Of a stretch of 64,000 nucleotides of DNA, positions 1 through 9,823 are shown piece after piece (positions within the stretch are counted from its first letter, which is position 1; each line of letters starts with the position of its first letter). Below the pieces are notes generated by a model. It was not told the DNA's origin. It saw only the letters and a program-made list of their open reading frames with translations, and did not search any database. The position numbers were made by a program, and so were the translations under genes. This DNA comes from Chlorokybus atmophyticus. Taxonomy: Eukaryota > Streptophyta > Chlorokybophyceae > Chlorokybales > Chlorokybaceae. The DNA lies in contig RHPI01000249.1 in NCBI GenBank assembly GCA_009103225.1, positions 68,239 through 132,238 of the forward strand, written 5' to 3'.

Positions 1-22
1 TGCCTTGGTGTTGGCCACGCGA

Positions 23-1615
23 TTAGCCCACCCCCCCGGCCAAGTGTTTGAGATCCTTGAAGGACATGTGGCGGTCCTGCAACGCGAAGCTCAGCTCCAG
101 CAGCCATACCATGCTGTTTTGGTTCATGGCGCGACCAAGCAGCTGGCATTGCTGATTGTCCGTCAGCGATGAGCCCGTGATGCTGTTGGGGAAGAATCCC
201 ATGGCGCGTTCACGTTCGCGTGCGTTGGGTTCTTCCAGCCTGTTGGTGGTCGCATCGAACACCATCCCGTCACCACTGTTCCGGAATGCGTAGGAGCCCG
301 GGTAGGACACCAATGTTGGGAGTGCGCGACGGGGCTGACCGGGCTGATTGCACGGGTAGAAGTGGTTGTGGTCACGATGCAGGACAGGTTGTGCTGTGCG
401 GCCGGGGTCAAAGATGTCGTCGACCAGCAGGGTGCGCGGCCGAGCGCTGCGTGTGTATTCGGCGGTCATGAGTTCCTCCACGGCGGCCAAGTTTGTCCAT
501 TTGGCACGTACACGATGTGCGCGTGAGCCATGTCGTGCCGCGTTCACCTTGAGTGGGTGCCCCAGAAGGGAGCAAACTTGTCGGTACCTGGAGGCCACGT
601 GCGGGCGCTTGTCGTCCGCTGAATGCACATTTTCGATGACGTACCCCAGGGGTCTGGAGATCTGGTGGTGTTGAAGGAGGTGGATGATCCTCATCAGCTC
701 CCAGAACAGCTTGGAGCGAGGGTTTTCGAGGCCTTGCCCCTTGCCTGCCCTGGAGTGCCCTTGGCATTCCCATCCAGCTATTAACAGGTCGACGTTGCCG
801 AGGGACAGGAGGTGATCTTCAGTGATCAGCCGGATGTCCTGTGGCAATGCTTTGAGGCTGCTTTGCAACGCCGAGAAGGGTAGTTGACGTGGATACCTGG
901 CGTGCAGTTGGCGTAAGTGGTGCTTGAGGACCGTTTGCGCGTGTGGGTCGCAGTAATAGTATTTGACAACCTTCACGCCCGTGTTGAGGACCGCAGCAAG
1001 ACCACTGCCAATGCCTCCAAACAGCTCCAACACCGTGATGCCCTGTTGCCTGCGAAAGGTGTGGAATTCCACCACTCCGGTGGCCACCATATGGTGGTCC
1101 TGCACCTTGACGTGGTTTCGGTAGTTGGGGAAGCGCGTGGTGATCAGGGGATGGCTGAGCAAGATGTGTGTGTCCACCTGTGCGCGCCAGCACCGTTCAG
1201 CTGGGTCTTGTAATGCTACTTCCACGGTGGCATCCTCCTGCTCCTCGTTGTACGGGATGGGAGAGGAGTTGCCGGTTCGACACGGGGCCGTGGCACCGGC
1301 AGCGACTTGCGTCCGAGCGCCGTCGTATGTGGCCATTACAGCCTTCCGGGTGCGGGCGTGGCTACGTGTGGCCATGGCAGCCATTTTGCGTTGGGCGCGC
1401 GTGCGCGAGACCAACTCGAGAGGCAGGAAACCCTGTACCTCTCCGTCATCCTCATCCCAATGTGGCCGAAACCACGCTCGCTCTGTCCAGCAGTCGAGGC
1501 CCATGCCCACAGGGAAGTTGAAGTCCTGCCCAAGCAGAAAGTCGAAGGAGCCGGCATTGGTGACCACACATTGCTGGACGATCTCGGTCGTGTGGGTTGG
1601 GTCCAGCCCTGTCAA
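23..1615 (-). CDS. Protease C-terminus fused to cytosine-C5 DNA methyltransferase (copy A pol segment)
   Basis: The first ~40 residues complete the protease (LLGQDF). After a ~130-residue linker comes a complete DNA C5-methyltransferase domain, about residues 170-510. Visible motifs: SAM-binding motif I LELFGGIGSGLAAV; motif IV with the catalytic Cys as GWECQGHSRAG; motif VI VIENV; motif VIII AHRVRAKW; motif IX RERERAMGFF; motif X CQLLGRAMNQN. The reaction is transfer of methyl from S-adenosylmethionine to cytosine C5. Proline in the usual PCQ is replaced by Glu, also in copy B. The frame ends at a G-run where copy B reads on to reverse transcriptase. The N-terminus at 1615 is a frame boundary, not a true start codon. 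Confidence 0.9.
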   Translation of the reverse strand: MTGLDPTHTTEIVQQCVVTNAGSFDFLLGQDFNFPVGMGLDCWTERAWFRPHWDEDDGEVQGFLPLELVSRTRAQRKMAAMATRSHARTRKAVMATYDGARTQVAAGATAPCRTGNSSPIPYNEEQEDATVEVALQDPAERCWRAQVDTHILLSHPLITTRFPNYRNHVKVQDHHMVATGVVEFHTFRRQQGITVLELFGGIGSGLAAVLNTGVKVVKYYYCDPHAQTVLKHHLRQLHARYPRQLPFSALQSSLKALPQDIRLITEDHLLSLGNVDLLIAGWECQGHSRAGKGQGLENPRSKLFWELMRIIHLLQHHQISRPLGYVIENVHSADDKRPHVASRYRQVCSLLGHPLKVNAARHGSRAHRVRAKWTNLAAVEELMTAEYTRSARPRTLLVDDIFDPGRTAQPVLHRDHNHFYPCNQPGQPRRALPTLVSYPGSYAFRNSGDGMVFDATTNRLEEPNARERERAMGFFPNSITGSSLTDNQQCQLLGRAMNQNSMVWLLELSFALQDRHMSFKDLKHLAGGVG

Positions 1616-1629
1616 CCGAATGCAAAAGG

Positions 1630-2192
1630 CTACCTGTGGCAGTGTCCAACACGTACGGGCAAGGCACCAAGTCGGAGCTGGTTATGCCTAGGGACCGCGC
1701 GAGGAAGCGCCCGATGATGACAGGCTGTGCTCCGGTGTCCAACATTACTCGCTTGGGTGCCAGACCGTTGATGGTAACGTGCTTGCCTTGGTTGGCCACC
1801 ATGGCAGCATTGGCGTCGATACGCAGCCTCTTCATACGAGGTGTCTGTACCTCTGACTCAGTTGTCTCAGCTGGAGGTGCTGAGCGCATGGCAGCCAGAG
1901 CTCCTCTGCCTGCTGGGTCCGGAGAACCCCCTCCTTGCCCTCTCCCTCTGCCAAACCGACCTTGTCGTGGTGGTTGGTAGACACGGGGGGCCCTCGGTAC
2001 TGGAGGTTCCGGCGCTGGTTGTGGTGGCGGCGCAGGTGAATGACGCCTCTGCGAAGCTGGATTCATGCCCGCGGGTGTACCGAATGGCTGTGGAGGAAAC
2101 CCAGGCGGACCCGGTGTTTGTGGGCCTACCTCGCGATCAGCTTGCTCCGCGGCGTACGTCCATCGAACAGCATGAGCCGCTTCTCTAACCAA
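1630..2192 (-). CDS. Retropepsin-type aspartic protease, N-terminal part (copy A)
   Basis: The frame opens with a Pro/Gly/Arg-rich leader and reaches the retropepsin signature LDTGAQPVIIGRFLARSLGI at about 1690-1760, with the catalytic Asp in DTG. The downstream half of the protease fold, including FDFLLGQDFNFP, is found in the next frame (upstream part of the 1615-23 ORF). A frame change is therefore needed at about 1630. The protease would cleave the gag-pol polyprotein. A frameshift between protease and the rest of pol could be natural, but a simple indel is equally possible. Confidence 0.75.
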
Positions 2193-2246
2193 TGTCCCTT
2201 CCCACGTGGCCGTGGGCTCGGTGTCCGTGTCGGTCCAATGATGATA

Positions 2247-3279
2247 TTAAGGCATGGGCTGCAGGAATACGGCGCGTAGTAGCTGTCGCCACATGTCGTG
2301 AGTGATGGTGGGGACTCGCAAGATCCCTGCCATGTAGGCATCCCACCTTCCTTGTACCACTCCCACATCGAGCACGGTCATGGCGAGAGCGCGTGGGGTG
2401 CGCTGGAGGTCAGTATGCTGTGCGTGTAGCTTATGAGCGCTGGCGATGCGCCGCCGTTGCCGTGCGGCTTCCACCCCTGGCAGGCGCAGCATTGCCTCTT
2501 GCACTCCCTCCAGCGTGTCCGGGGCTGTGGTGGCAGCCTCGTCGTATGCTTGTCGCAGCGAACGAACGAATGCCCCCAACCATGATGCTCGGTTGCCAAA
2601 GGCAAACAAGGGGGACAGCAGGGTGATTGGTAACGAGCCATGTCACGAGACGGGCTCGAGCGGCGCTGCCCTCTTGCATCCTCATCATCTGTCTTAATGT
2701 GTTGCCCTCAGGCCTGTGCAACATGACTGCTTGCCGGATGAGTGCGGTACGGAGTTGTTGCTCCCCCACCATACGAGCTCCTCCTCGTTGTGTGGTGTCC
2801 CCTTGCGGGGTGAGGTATCCTCGCCCTGCATCGCGTTGATCCTCAGGCATGTCTTCGACCAAAGGAGGCAGCAGCGGGGCGATTACCCCCCTCAATTGTT
2901 GCGCCAACGCCCTCGCTTGGTCTGCAACAATTGCGTGTCCTAGCTGCTCGATGGCGATTGCCGTGGAGTACGCTGTGGTCAGCGCCGTAGAGGCGTTGGC
3001 AACATTTGCTGGCGCTCCGGTCGGTACGATAACGGTGTGTGCTGCTTCATACGCTTGTCGGCGCGCGTCCACTTGGGCATCTTGGTCCATTCGATAACGA
3101 TGGGCCTGTTCGAGTGCAGAGAAACGCTCTTGACGACTGCCTGGAGTGAGCCCCTGGAGAGCGGGATCAGCGCCCAGCGCGATGTCAGACATGTTGACCA
3201 CGAGGTCTTGCATTTTGTGCCGCTGGAGGCCGAGTGGGTCCAGTGGTGAGGGCTCGAAGTCGATCTGTTGAGCGGGCAT
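2247..3279 (-). CDS. Unknown retrotransposon ORF between gag and protease (copy A, frameshifted)
   Basis: Two minus-strand frames, 3279 to about 2600 and about 2609 to 2247, read as one protein of roughly 340 residues interrupted by a single frameshift near 2600. It starts with ATG 13 nt after the stop of the zinc-knuckle ORF. The composition is helical and rich in Ala, Gln and Arg (for example EQLGHAIVADQARALAQQL), compatible with a second gag or capsid-like protein, but I recognise no domain. Its place between gag and protease makes a structural role the simplest guess. Function unknown. Confidence 0.55.
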
Positions 3280-3291
3280 GGGTTGCTGCGT

Positions 3292-4719
3292 TTAACTGGG
3301 TGCGCCCTGCAATCGTGCGTGTAATACCAGGAACAACTGGATGGCCAGCTCCAATACCGCAGGTCGTCGGTAGGTGACCCCGAACAGACGATCCCTCATC
3401 TCTGGTGCAGTGCCGGCGAGGATTTCATCCTCCAGCTGTTGTTGTGTGGGTTCCGGCAGCGTGTGGTACTCTGGAGGTGGTAGGGGCAAGATGCGATCAT
3501 CGCGTGCCACGCGCGTGGTGCGTTGCCCCCCTGGTCTGTACGCAACGGTGGTGGGTTCCACGTTGCGTAGAACCGACGCCCAGGCGCGCTCTGCTTGTGA
3601 CCCGCGTGGCACTTGCTGTGTGACGTCCAACGATGGTGGCGGTGCCGTTCGTCCCTCAGGAAGTGGTGCAGTGGGTATGGCAGCACTACTGGAGGCGATG
3701 GTGGTGGCACCTGCAGCAGTCGTCGTTACTGCGGTGGCGGCTGTGAGGGTGGCAGCAGTTTCGGTTGATGTGGTCGCTTTGATGGAGGCAGGAGTGGTGG
3801 ACTCACCACTTACGAACGCAACGACCATGGTTGTTGCGGCGTGGGTGCTCTCCATCACCGGGGACAGCGTGGTGCCAAGAGTGGTGATACCTGCTGTCGT
3901 GGTCGGTGTGGACGCCGACGGTGTCGTCGACGGCTTCGTCCCAGCGGTGGTTGTGGCTGCCGAGGCAGCACCACTTGTGGCGTCCGACGATGCCGCTGTT
4001 GACGACGCGCCAGCTTCCCTGCGCGCACGTCTGGATGGTTGTACGCGTGACGGCGTGGGAGTGTCCCTATCCCGTTTCGGTGCCATCAGTGCCCACCTAG
4101 CAGCATAGCAGGCTTGATAGTCCTGCTCCTTGTTCTCCTCCAGCTGTGCCACGCGCGCCATCAGGGCTGCCACTTGGTCAATAGCCGGTGGATTGGTTGG
4201 TGCCTTCACAGCAGCAGCTCCAGCGCGAGGACGTCCCTTAAGTCCTTTGTGCTGTGGAGGGCGGTTTTTCCCTCTATAGCCAGCTTCTTCCTTGCGGGCG
4301 CCAGCGTTGTTGTTGTTGTTGGGGTTGTGGCCACCAGCGTTGTTGCCGTTGTTGCGACCACCAGCGTTGTTGCTGTTGTTGTAACCGCCAGCGTGGTTGC
4401 TGTTGTTGTAGCCCCCGTTGTTGTTGTTGTTGTTGCCGCGGTAGCCGACAGCGTTGTTGCCGTTGTTGTAGCCAATAGAGGGCCGCAGCTCAGGGAACTT
4501 GAGCCAGCATACTGTCTCCAAGTGTCCCGTCTTGTGGCAGTGGTCGCACACAAGGTTGCCGTAATCTTCGGTGCACTCTTTTTGATAGTGGCCATGTCGA
4601 CCACACCGGTGGCACAGCACTGGAGCCACAAGGGCAGCATGAGCTGACCGTTTATCCTTGTGATGGATGCCTTGCGGCTCGCGGCTCGCGGCTGCGGTCT
4701 CGCCGAAGAGGCTCTGCAC
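3292..4719 (-). CDS. Retrotransposon nucleocapsid-like ORF with two zinc knuckles (copy A)
   Basis: A 475-residue ORF. Near the N-terminus are two CCHC zinc knuckles of the form C-x2-C-x4-H-x4-C: CHRCGRHGHYQKEC and CDHCHKTGHLETVC. These bind nucleic acid in retroelement nucleocapsids. They are followed by an Asn/Gly/Ala low-complexity tract encoded by imperfect trinucleotide repeats (about 4300-4480) and a long Thr/Ala/Ser-rich region. The start used by the frame, inside the end of the capsid ORF, suggests the natural product is a gag fusion. The middle and C-terminal parts match no domain I know. Confidence 0.8.
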   Translation of the reverse strand: MQSLFGETAAASREPQGIHHKDKRSAHAALVAPVLCHRCGRHGHYQKECTEDYGNLVCDHCHKTGHLETVCWLKFPELRPSIGYNNGNNAVGYRGNNNNNNGGYNNSNHAGGYNNSNNAGGRNNGNNAGGHNPNNNNNAGARKEEAGYRGKNRPPQHKGLKGRPRAGAAAVKAPTNPPAIDQVAALMARVAQLEENKEQDYQACYAARWALMAPKRDRDTPTPSRVQPSRRARREAGASSTAASSDATSGAASAATTTAGTKPSTTPSASTPTTTAGITTLGTTLSPVMESTHAATTMVVAFVSGESTTPASIKATTSTETAATLTAATAVTTTAAGATTIASSSAAIPTAPLPEGRTAPPPSLDVTQQVPRGSQAERAWASVLRNVEPTTVAYRPGGQRTTRVARDDRILPLPPPEYHTLPEPTQQQLEDEILAGTAPEMRDRLFGVTYRRPAVLELAIQLFLVLHARLQGAPS

Positions 4720-5914
4720 TTGTGCCTGCTATAGGCCGTGCGGCACTGCGATTGGTGTCCAGCACCGCTTTCTCATACACTGCGCGCTTATGGATGGCTT
4801 GTGCCGTCTCGAAAGCTTCCTTGAGGGTGTAGCCGAGGGGCCTGCTGTAGTTCAGCGTCAGGCGCGTTGACTCACTCAGGGTGGGATCCAACTCGGCCAC
4901 ATACACCACTGCTGCCGCCTCCTCACTGACGATCTTGTAGTCAATGTCTTTAAGCAACCCTTCCAACCGTGAATACAGTCGGAGAGGGTCCTCGTGGGGC
5001 TTCCGTCGGAAACGCCTCAACTCCTCCACCTTACTGTTGGTTTGAGGTGGGAAGGTGCGCCGAAGTGCGGCGTAGAGGTCCTTCAACGGGGAGTCCGACA
5101 TGGCCGCGCCCACTGTGAGCGCGGGTGCACGCCATGCCACTGAGCCGAGGGTGAAAACACTGCCTCCCGCTGGAGCACGCGAGTTCGGTGTTGGTAGCAG
5201 GGGCGTACCCATCTCCAATGCTGCAGCTTGCTGCTCCTCTTGTTGCTCCCTGATGATGGCAGCGGTGCGGTTGAGTATCCTGATCCGGCGCTCGGCATTC
5301 TTGCTTTCGATCTCTGCAGCAGTCACTGAGGCCACTACCACCTCAACTTCTTCATTCTCTGCCTTCTCCATGGCTGCAGCTAGAGTGAGACCCGTGACTG
5401 AGGCGGGCGGGGCCGCTGCTACAGGGACAGTAACCGATGGGCTGTGCAGTGACGTGGCGGCTATTGTGCTGGCCAACTCACCATAGCCATCAATCCTGTG
5501 CAACTCAGCGACGGACTTCCACACATCATGTGCTTCGTGATCAAGGTATTGAGCGGACACATGAAACGATACCTCATCTGTCCAGCCCTTGCTCTTGAGG
5601 GCCTGCTGCCGCATCTTGGAGTGGAACTTGATGATGAACTCGTCAAGTGAGGTGGTGCCAGGGCGTCCGGAGAAGCGTAGGGAGTTGGTTGAGCTGGAAG
5701 GCTCCATCTCTTCGTCGTCACTGTCCGACGGTGGTGGAGATGCTCGTTGACGAGGGGTGGAGTGAGAGGAGGTGAAGCCGAAGACGGGGCGTAAGCCTCT
5801 GCTGCTACGGTAATCGCTCCCTTCACTTGCGCGCTCGTAGGTAAGGTTGGAGGTTGGGCTCCAGCTGTTGAGGTCCCCTTCTTCTATTGGCGAGAAAGGG
5901 GTGGGCCTGCTCAT
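4652..5914 (-). CDS. gag: Retrotransposon gag, capsid-like (copy A)
   Basis: A 420-residue ORF starting with ATG at 5914. The second half carries a gag-type block with RRFRRKPHEDPLRLYSRLEG, followed by an Ala-rich helix and the stretch ESTRLTLNYSRPLGYTLKEA. The same block recurs at 54650-54885 in the second copy, which shows it is element-borne. Such proteins assemble the virus-like particle in the cytoplasm. The N-terminal half is Ser/Thr/Pro-rich without a recognised domain. It overlaps the next ORF by 68 nt in another frame, so the capsid and nucleocapsid parts are probably joined by a frameshift or separated by an indel. Confidence 0.85.
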   Translation of the reverse strand: MSRPTPFSPIEEGDLNSWSPTSNLTYERASEGSDYRSSRGLRPVFGFTSSHSTPRQRASPPPSDSDDEEMEPSSSTNSLRFSGRPGTTSLDEFIIKFHSKMRQQALKSKGWTDEVSFHVSAQYLDHEAHDVWKSVAELHRIDGYGELASTIAATSLHSPSVTVPVAAAPPASVTGLTLAAAMEKAENEEVEVVVASVTAAEIESKNAERRIRILNRTAAIIREQQEEQQAAALEMGTPLLPTPNSRAPAGGSVFTLGSVAWRAPALTVGAAMSDSPLKDLYAALRRTFPPQTNSKVEELRRFRRKPHEDPLRLYSRLEGLLKDIDYKIVSEEAAAVVYVAELDPTLSESTRLTLNYSRPLGYTLKEAFETAQAIHKRAVYEKAVLDTNRSAARPIAGTSAEPLRRDRSREPRAARHPSQG

Positions 5915-8723
5915 ACAGCTGATGCGATGGTGAAAGTGGCTGAACGGTAGAGTGTTTGTGCTCTACAATGGGATCTCCAGTGCTGCTATCACCCAACACA
6001 CTAGCGCTTGTGCGCGCTATGCGATGACGGTGACAACACTGCACTGTGATGTGTACAACTACAGATTGCGATGCTGATGTACAGCCTGCAACTACACTCA
6101 CTTGAGCAAAGAGGGTGACACTGTAAGTCAACAAGCCACTACTATAGGTAGTGCTGTTTACACAGTTCTTTGCGTGAGTGGAAGAGAAATTACACTGTTA
6201 AGTGAGGTGAATGAGCAAGCAACACGTGGATGCTATGCCCTGACTGATGCCAACAAGCGCACCGCGACCAAGTACACAAAGCTCACAGCGAGGACAAGCA
6301 CAGTGCATAAGAACATGCACAGGCTCTCACACGGTGAGGGGGTCATATCGAGGCTATTTCCACAGGAAACTCCCACTCGATATAGAACCTGACTTATAAC
6401 TGAACTCACAACTGAACAGCTACGCGCGGTGCCTATGTAGACTATGGTCACGAGCTACTCTAGAGACATGACCTAGCTACTGGTCAGAGACGCGCGCGGG
6501 TTGCCATGCTGGTAAGCCGGGCGAAGGTCTCGCCGTAGGCATGCCCGATGATGACTGGCATGCTTGGGCGATAGGCATGACAATAACCACCACCTCGAGA
6601 AGGGCAATTTTTGTTGACCGCTCTTATATAGCTGAACACATTGTGCAAAACATAATAGCAAAACAAGTGCAGCGCTGTCTGATCTTATGCTACTTTCATC
6701 GCATAATTTCGCTAACTCAAAAGCAAGTATGAGCAAAACGCAATCCGCGCACGCTCAAACTTGCAGACAAGCTTTGCGCCTTCGTGACAATCAGGCTTTC
6801 ATCGGCGATAAAGGCGGCATGGAGGAATCTATAACACAAGATGCCAAAGCGAATTACATGTAGCTCATGTCCTCAACTTGTTCTTGAACTTTAATAGTAA
6901 GCTTCCCCCAATTGCGCCTGTGCTTAACGCAATAGTGCGTATCATTAAGTATATTGGCGCCATCGCAAGTCGCATGCAGTGCTGAAAGAGGCACGCGCCC
7001 ATTGTTTAATAAGTTGCATAAGTGTGTTGCATCTAAATCTGTCACTCACTGTTATTTGTCAACAAAGCAATGGTTGATAGATTAAGCAAGAGTTGAAGAT
7101 GCTTGCTAACATGCGCATTGCCACCCATCGTATGCTACAGAGCTTGTATTGCAACAAAGGATTGTTGTAAGGAAGTATGGTTTATACTTAATTCCCGCGC
7201 AATTAGGAGCATGCATCATTGGCGGATCTCAGTAGAGCCGAGGCTATCAAGCTGAACATTGTGGAGGAAAGCCACCCACCGGCTTTTTGCAAAAAGTGCA
7301 GCAAGTCATGAAGTTGTTGAAACCCTCTTGTGATGGTATCTGCATGTCGGAGGCTAATCGTGCTACCTTAGCGGGGTGGCTTACCACATTCTAGAGAACA
7401 TGCAATGGCAGTGAATGTTATCTTTTTTATTGAATGCATCAAGAGTCGTGTCACGCGTGTCTAAATGTGGAAAGATAAAAGGGAGTGGTTGGCACAATCA
7501 TTGATGTCTTCATGCTTGATGCTCTGCTCGACCCCAAGCATTATGCCACCATCGGCAACAACCGCAGTGCGATTGCACAGCTGTTGAAGAAGTGCTTCAA
7601 GTAGGGGACTTGATTACCCATTATGCATGGTCTTGTAAAAGCAGTGAATGACATAAAGGTGCAGATGCATGATGCCAACAACCCACAACAAAGCGTGGCT
7701 CTGCGTGAGTTGAGCATGTTGCGTAATGACCTTAAATGAACATTTTGAGCAAGCCTCATGGTGCAATATTCATGTGTAGTGCGGGATGTTGGTGTAATTC
7801 TTCAACCAGTGTGTAGTGTCGCCATGCTGCCATTGCCACTTTTTGGTCTAAGGGAAGACATTTAAGAGTATTCTATAGACCAGTATTCCATATCTGTCTA
7901 TAGAACACTCTGGGACAAGAGTATTTTATCAACTTGTCTGCTATGTTGTTCATTGAGCTTGAGCACATGCCTGATCCCGAGGTTATTACAGCTTTGTTTG
8001 AGTCAGTGATGAATGATGAAGGAGTAGTGAGCAGCTACGATGAGTTGACAATGTGTGCATTCAAGATGATATTGCTTTTACATATATATTCAGCAATCGT
8101 GTACGTAGGCAGTTTGCTTGTCAAAATGTGCACATGCAATAAGATGCAAGCATCGATATGAAGCACATGTGTAGTTACGACGTCAACTTCTTGAATTACA
8201 AGTGCAATTAACGTGCTTCGTATTCTGCCATCTAACCACCACAAGCAAAACATGATGTTTTGTAGTAGTAACATTGTCATTATTAAGGGTTTTGTTATAA
8301 TCGATTATCGAGCATTATGCTATAATGAATATAAGGGCAATTCACCGTAATCAAGAAAGGCACACCCCTATATTGCACCCTGCCCTTATTGAAAAAGGCC
8401 AAGTCTTGTTTGGTACAATCTACCCCTGCTAAGAGCATATTACTTATCCTCCTCGACTTTATGCTCTTGGCGGCCATATCGTCACGCTGGTCACGCTCTT
8501 TGCGTATCATGCCTGACCCCCTTTACTAGCATACCGCTCAAACTTGACATTGACTTGGATGTCAGCATAACATGCTCTGACCTCCTGTTCTCTTGAGGCG
8601 CAGTGCCTCTAGGACACTTGGTAATCTCAAATGCTATGCTACTAGCAGGGTTAGTCTCTTAAACGAATTCTCCGGTTTGTGACCGCCACACCTCACTGAC
8701 CTTGTGCGCCTTGTGCATCGTAA
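5915..8723. other. Gene-poor interval upstream of retrotransposon copy A
   Basis: No intact gene seen. The retrotransposon's 5' LTR and leader should begin near 5915 but cannot be delimited. Around 7280-7740 (+) short broken frames such as LLKPSCDGICMSEANR and VNDIKVQMHDANN read like a decayed protein, probably an old transposase, with many stops. Nothing else stands out. Confidence 0.4.
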
Positions 8724-9703
8724 GTGCGCCTGCCCCCTTTTTATCGACGGTGCCCACCGATCGGGACTTCAACGGACGGCCCACCCCGTCCGTTCAGTCC
8801 GGCCACATTTCCTGGCGCTGCCGGTGAGTGGAATTGTTTGCTACCGACTGAATACGATCGTCGGATAACGAGATCCGACGGACTGCGCTCGTCAACAAGA
8901 GCTTGCTTCTCCTATGCAGCTCCGCAGCGTCCATTGTGGCGCTGGCAGCGGCGGCGACGGCGGCAGTCAACGACGATGCCGCCGCTGGCACTGCCTTACA
9001 AGCGGCCGTTCTTTACCCTAGCTCTGCAAGCGCACGAGATTGAGGTACTTAGCTCAGTCGTTGTTGTAGATTGACTGCGATGAATCCAGCCAAGTTTGCC
9101 TCTGCTTGGAAGCAAGCTTGTCGTGTGGCAAGCGTGGCTTGGCGGAGCCTCTTCGTTCGCCTTGCACTTGATGTGCAGCGTTGGCGTGACGCAAGTTATT
9201 GTGCGATAGCTGCGTTCAATGTCAGAGTAAACAGTCAAACACGCTCAATGCTTGTTTAGCTCTTCGTTTCGCCTTATACTTGACAGTGCCAGTTTGTAGT
9301 GTCATGCGGCTGCTGGATGGCCTCCGCTTGGCACGTGCAATGATGATTTATGTCAGCAAGGTTTGCGCAAGTAGAGCAAGCTTGGGCGTGGTTGTCGGAG
9401 ACCACAATTACTTTTGCAAGCTTGTTTGTGGTTGGCAAGGCGTGCTGCACCCAGCCAGCAATGCTTGACTGTGCACGGCTGTTGAACGACGTTGTCGTTG
9501 TTGTATGCCTGCATTGCTGTGCAGCCTGTCCATGATTCCACTCTGCCAGAATCTCAAGTACCATAAGTGCCGGTGTTTTGCTCAAGTATTGGCCATCATA
9601 CTCACGCTGTCTGCATGTAGCCGTTGCTGGTTTGTCAGCCGTACTCTCGCCTCATGGCAGTGGAAAAGTACTTTTACTAATATTGTTTTGATTTTGTGTG
9701 CAG
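8724..9703. other. Unassigned interval with CpG-rich patch
   Basis: The 8724-9074 patch is richer in GC and CpG than its surroundings and can be read as an ORF on either strand, which argues for base-composition bias rather than a gene. The rest to 9703 shows only short frames. No recognisable domain, RNA or repeat boundary. Confidence 0.35.
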
Positions 9704-9823
9704 GAGGACTTGGCAGTCATCATCTCAAACACCAAGAGGAGGCGGCGCACATCACCTCCCACATCTGCACCAAGGAAAACGCAGCAGGCCGGGGAGGGCA
9801 AAAACGGCAGGGAGCATAGTTGA
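9704..9823 (+). CDS. Possible orphan terminal exon, basic peptide
   Basis: A strong 3' splice-site context (TACTAAT branch-like motif, pyrimidine-rich tract, CAG) precedes a 40-codon open frame that ends in TGA. The frame encodes a highly basic stretch (NTKRRRRTSPPTSAPRKTQ) like a nuclear localisation tail. No upstream exon in compatible phase could be identified, so this may be the relic end of a gene or chance. Unknown function. Confidence 0.2.
   Translation, partial: EDLAVIISNTKRRRRTSPPTSAPRKTQQAGEGKNGREHS

Larger units (their letters stand above)
1..5914 (-). mobile_element. Ty3/gypsy-like retrotransposon with DNA methyltransferase, copy A (5' part)
   Basis: Five consecutive minus-strand reading frames form one retroelement running from about 5914 down past position 1: capsid-like gag, zinc-knuckle gag, an unknown ORF, aspartic protease and a cytosine-C5 methyltransferase. 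The reverse transcriptase, RNase H and integrase seen in the related copy at 56-59.5 kb would follow beyond the window edge. Frames change between ORFs at about 4690, 3285, 2600 and 1630, and a G-run near 30 breaks the frame again where copy B reads on into reverse transcriptase. These breaks could be decay, programmed frameshifts or assembly errors. No LTR could be delimited at the 5' side (5915-6540) because its partner lies outside the window. Confidence 0.9.

Noticed and set aside
3374-4108. Plus-strand frame of 244 residues over the zinc-knuckle ORF
   Set aside because: Val/Ala-rich antisense shadow of a Thr/Ala-rich low-complexity region on the minus strand.
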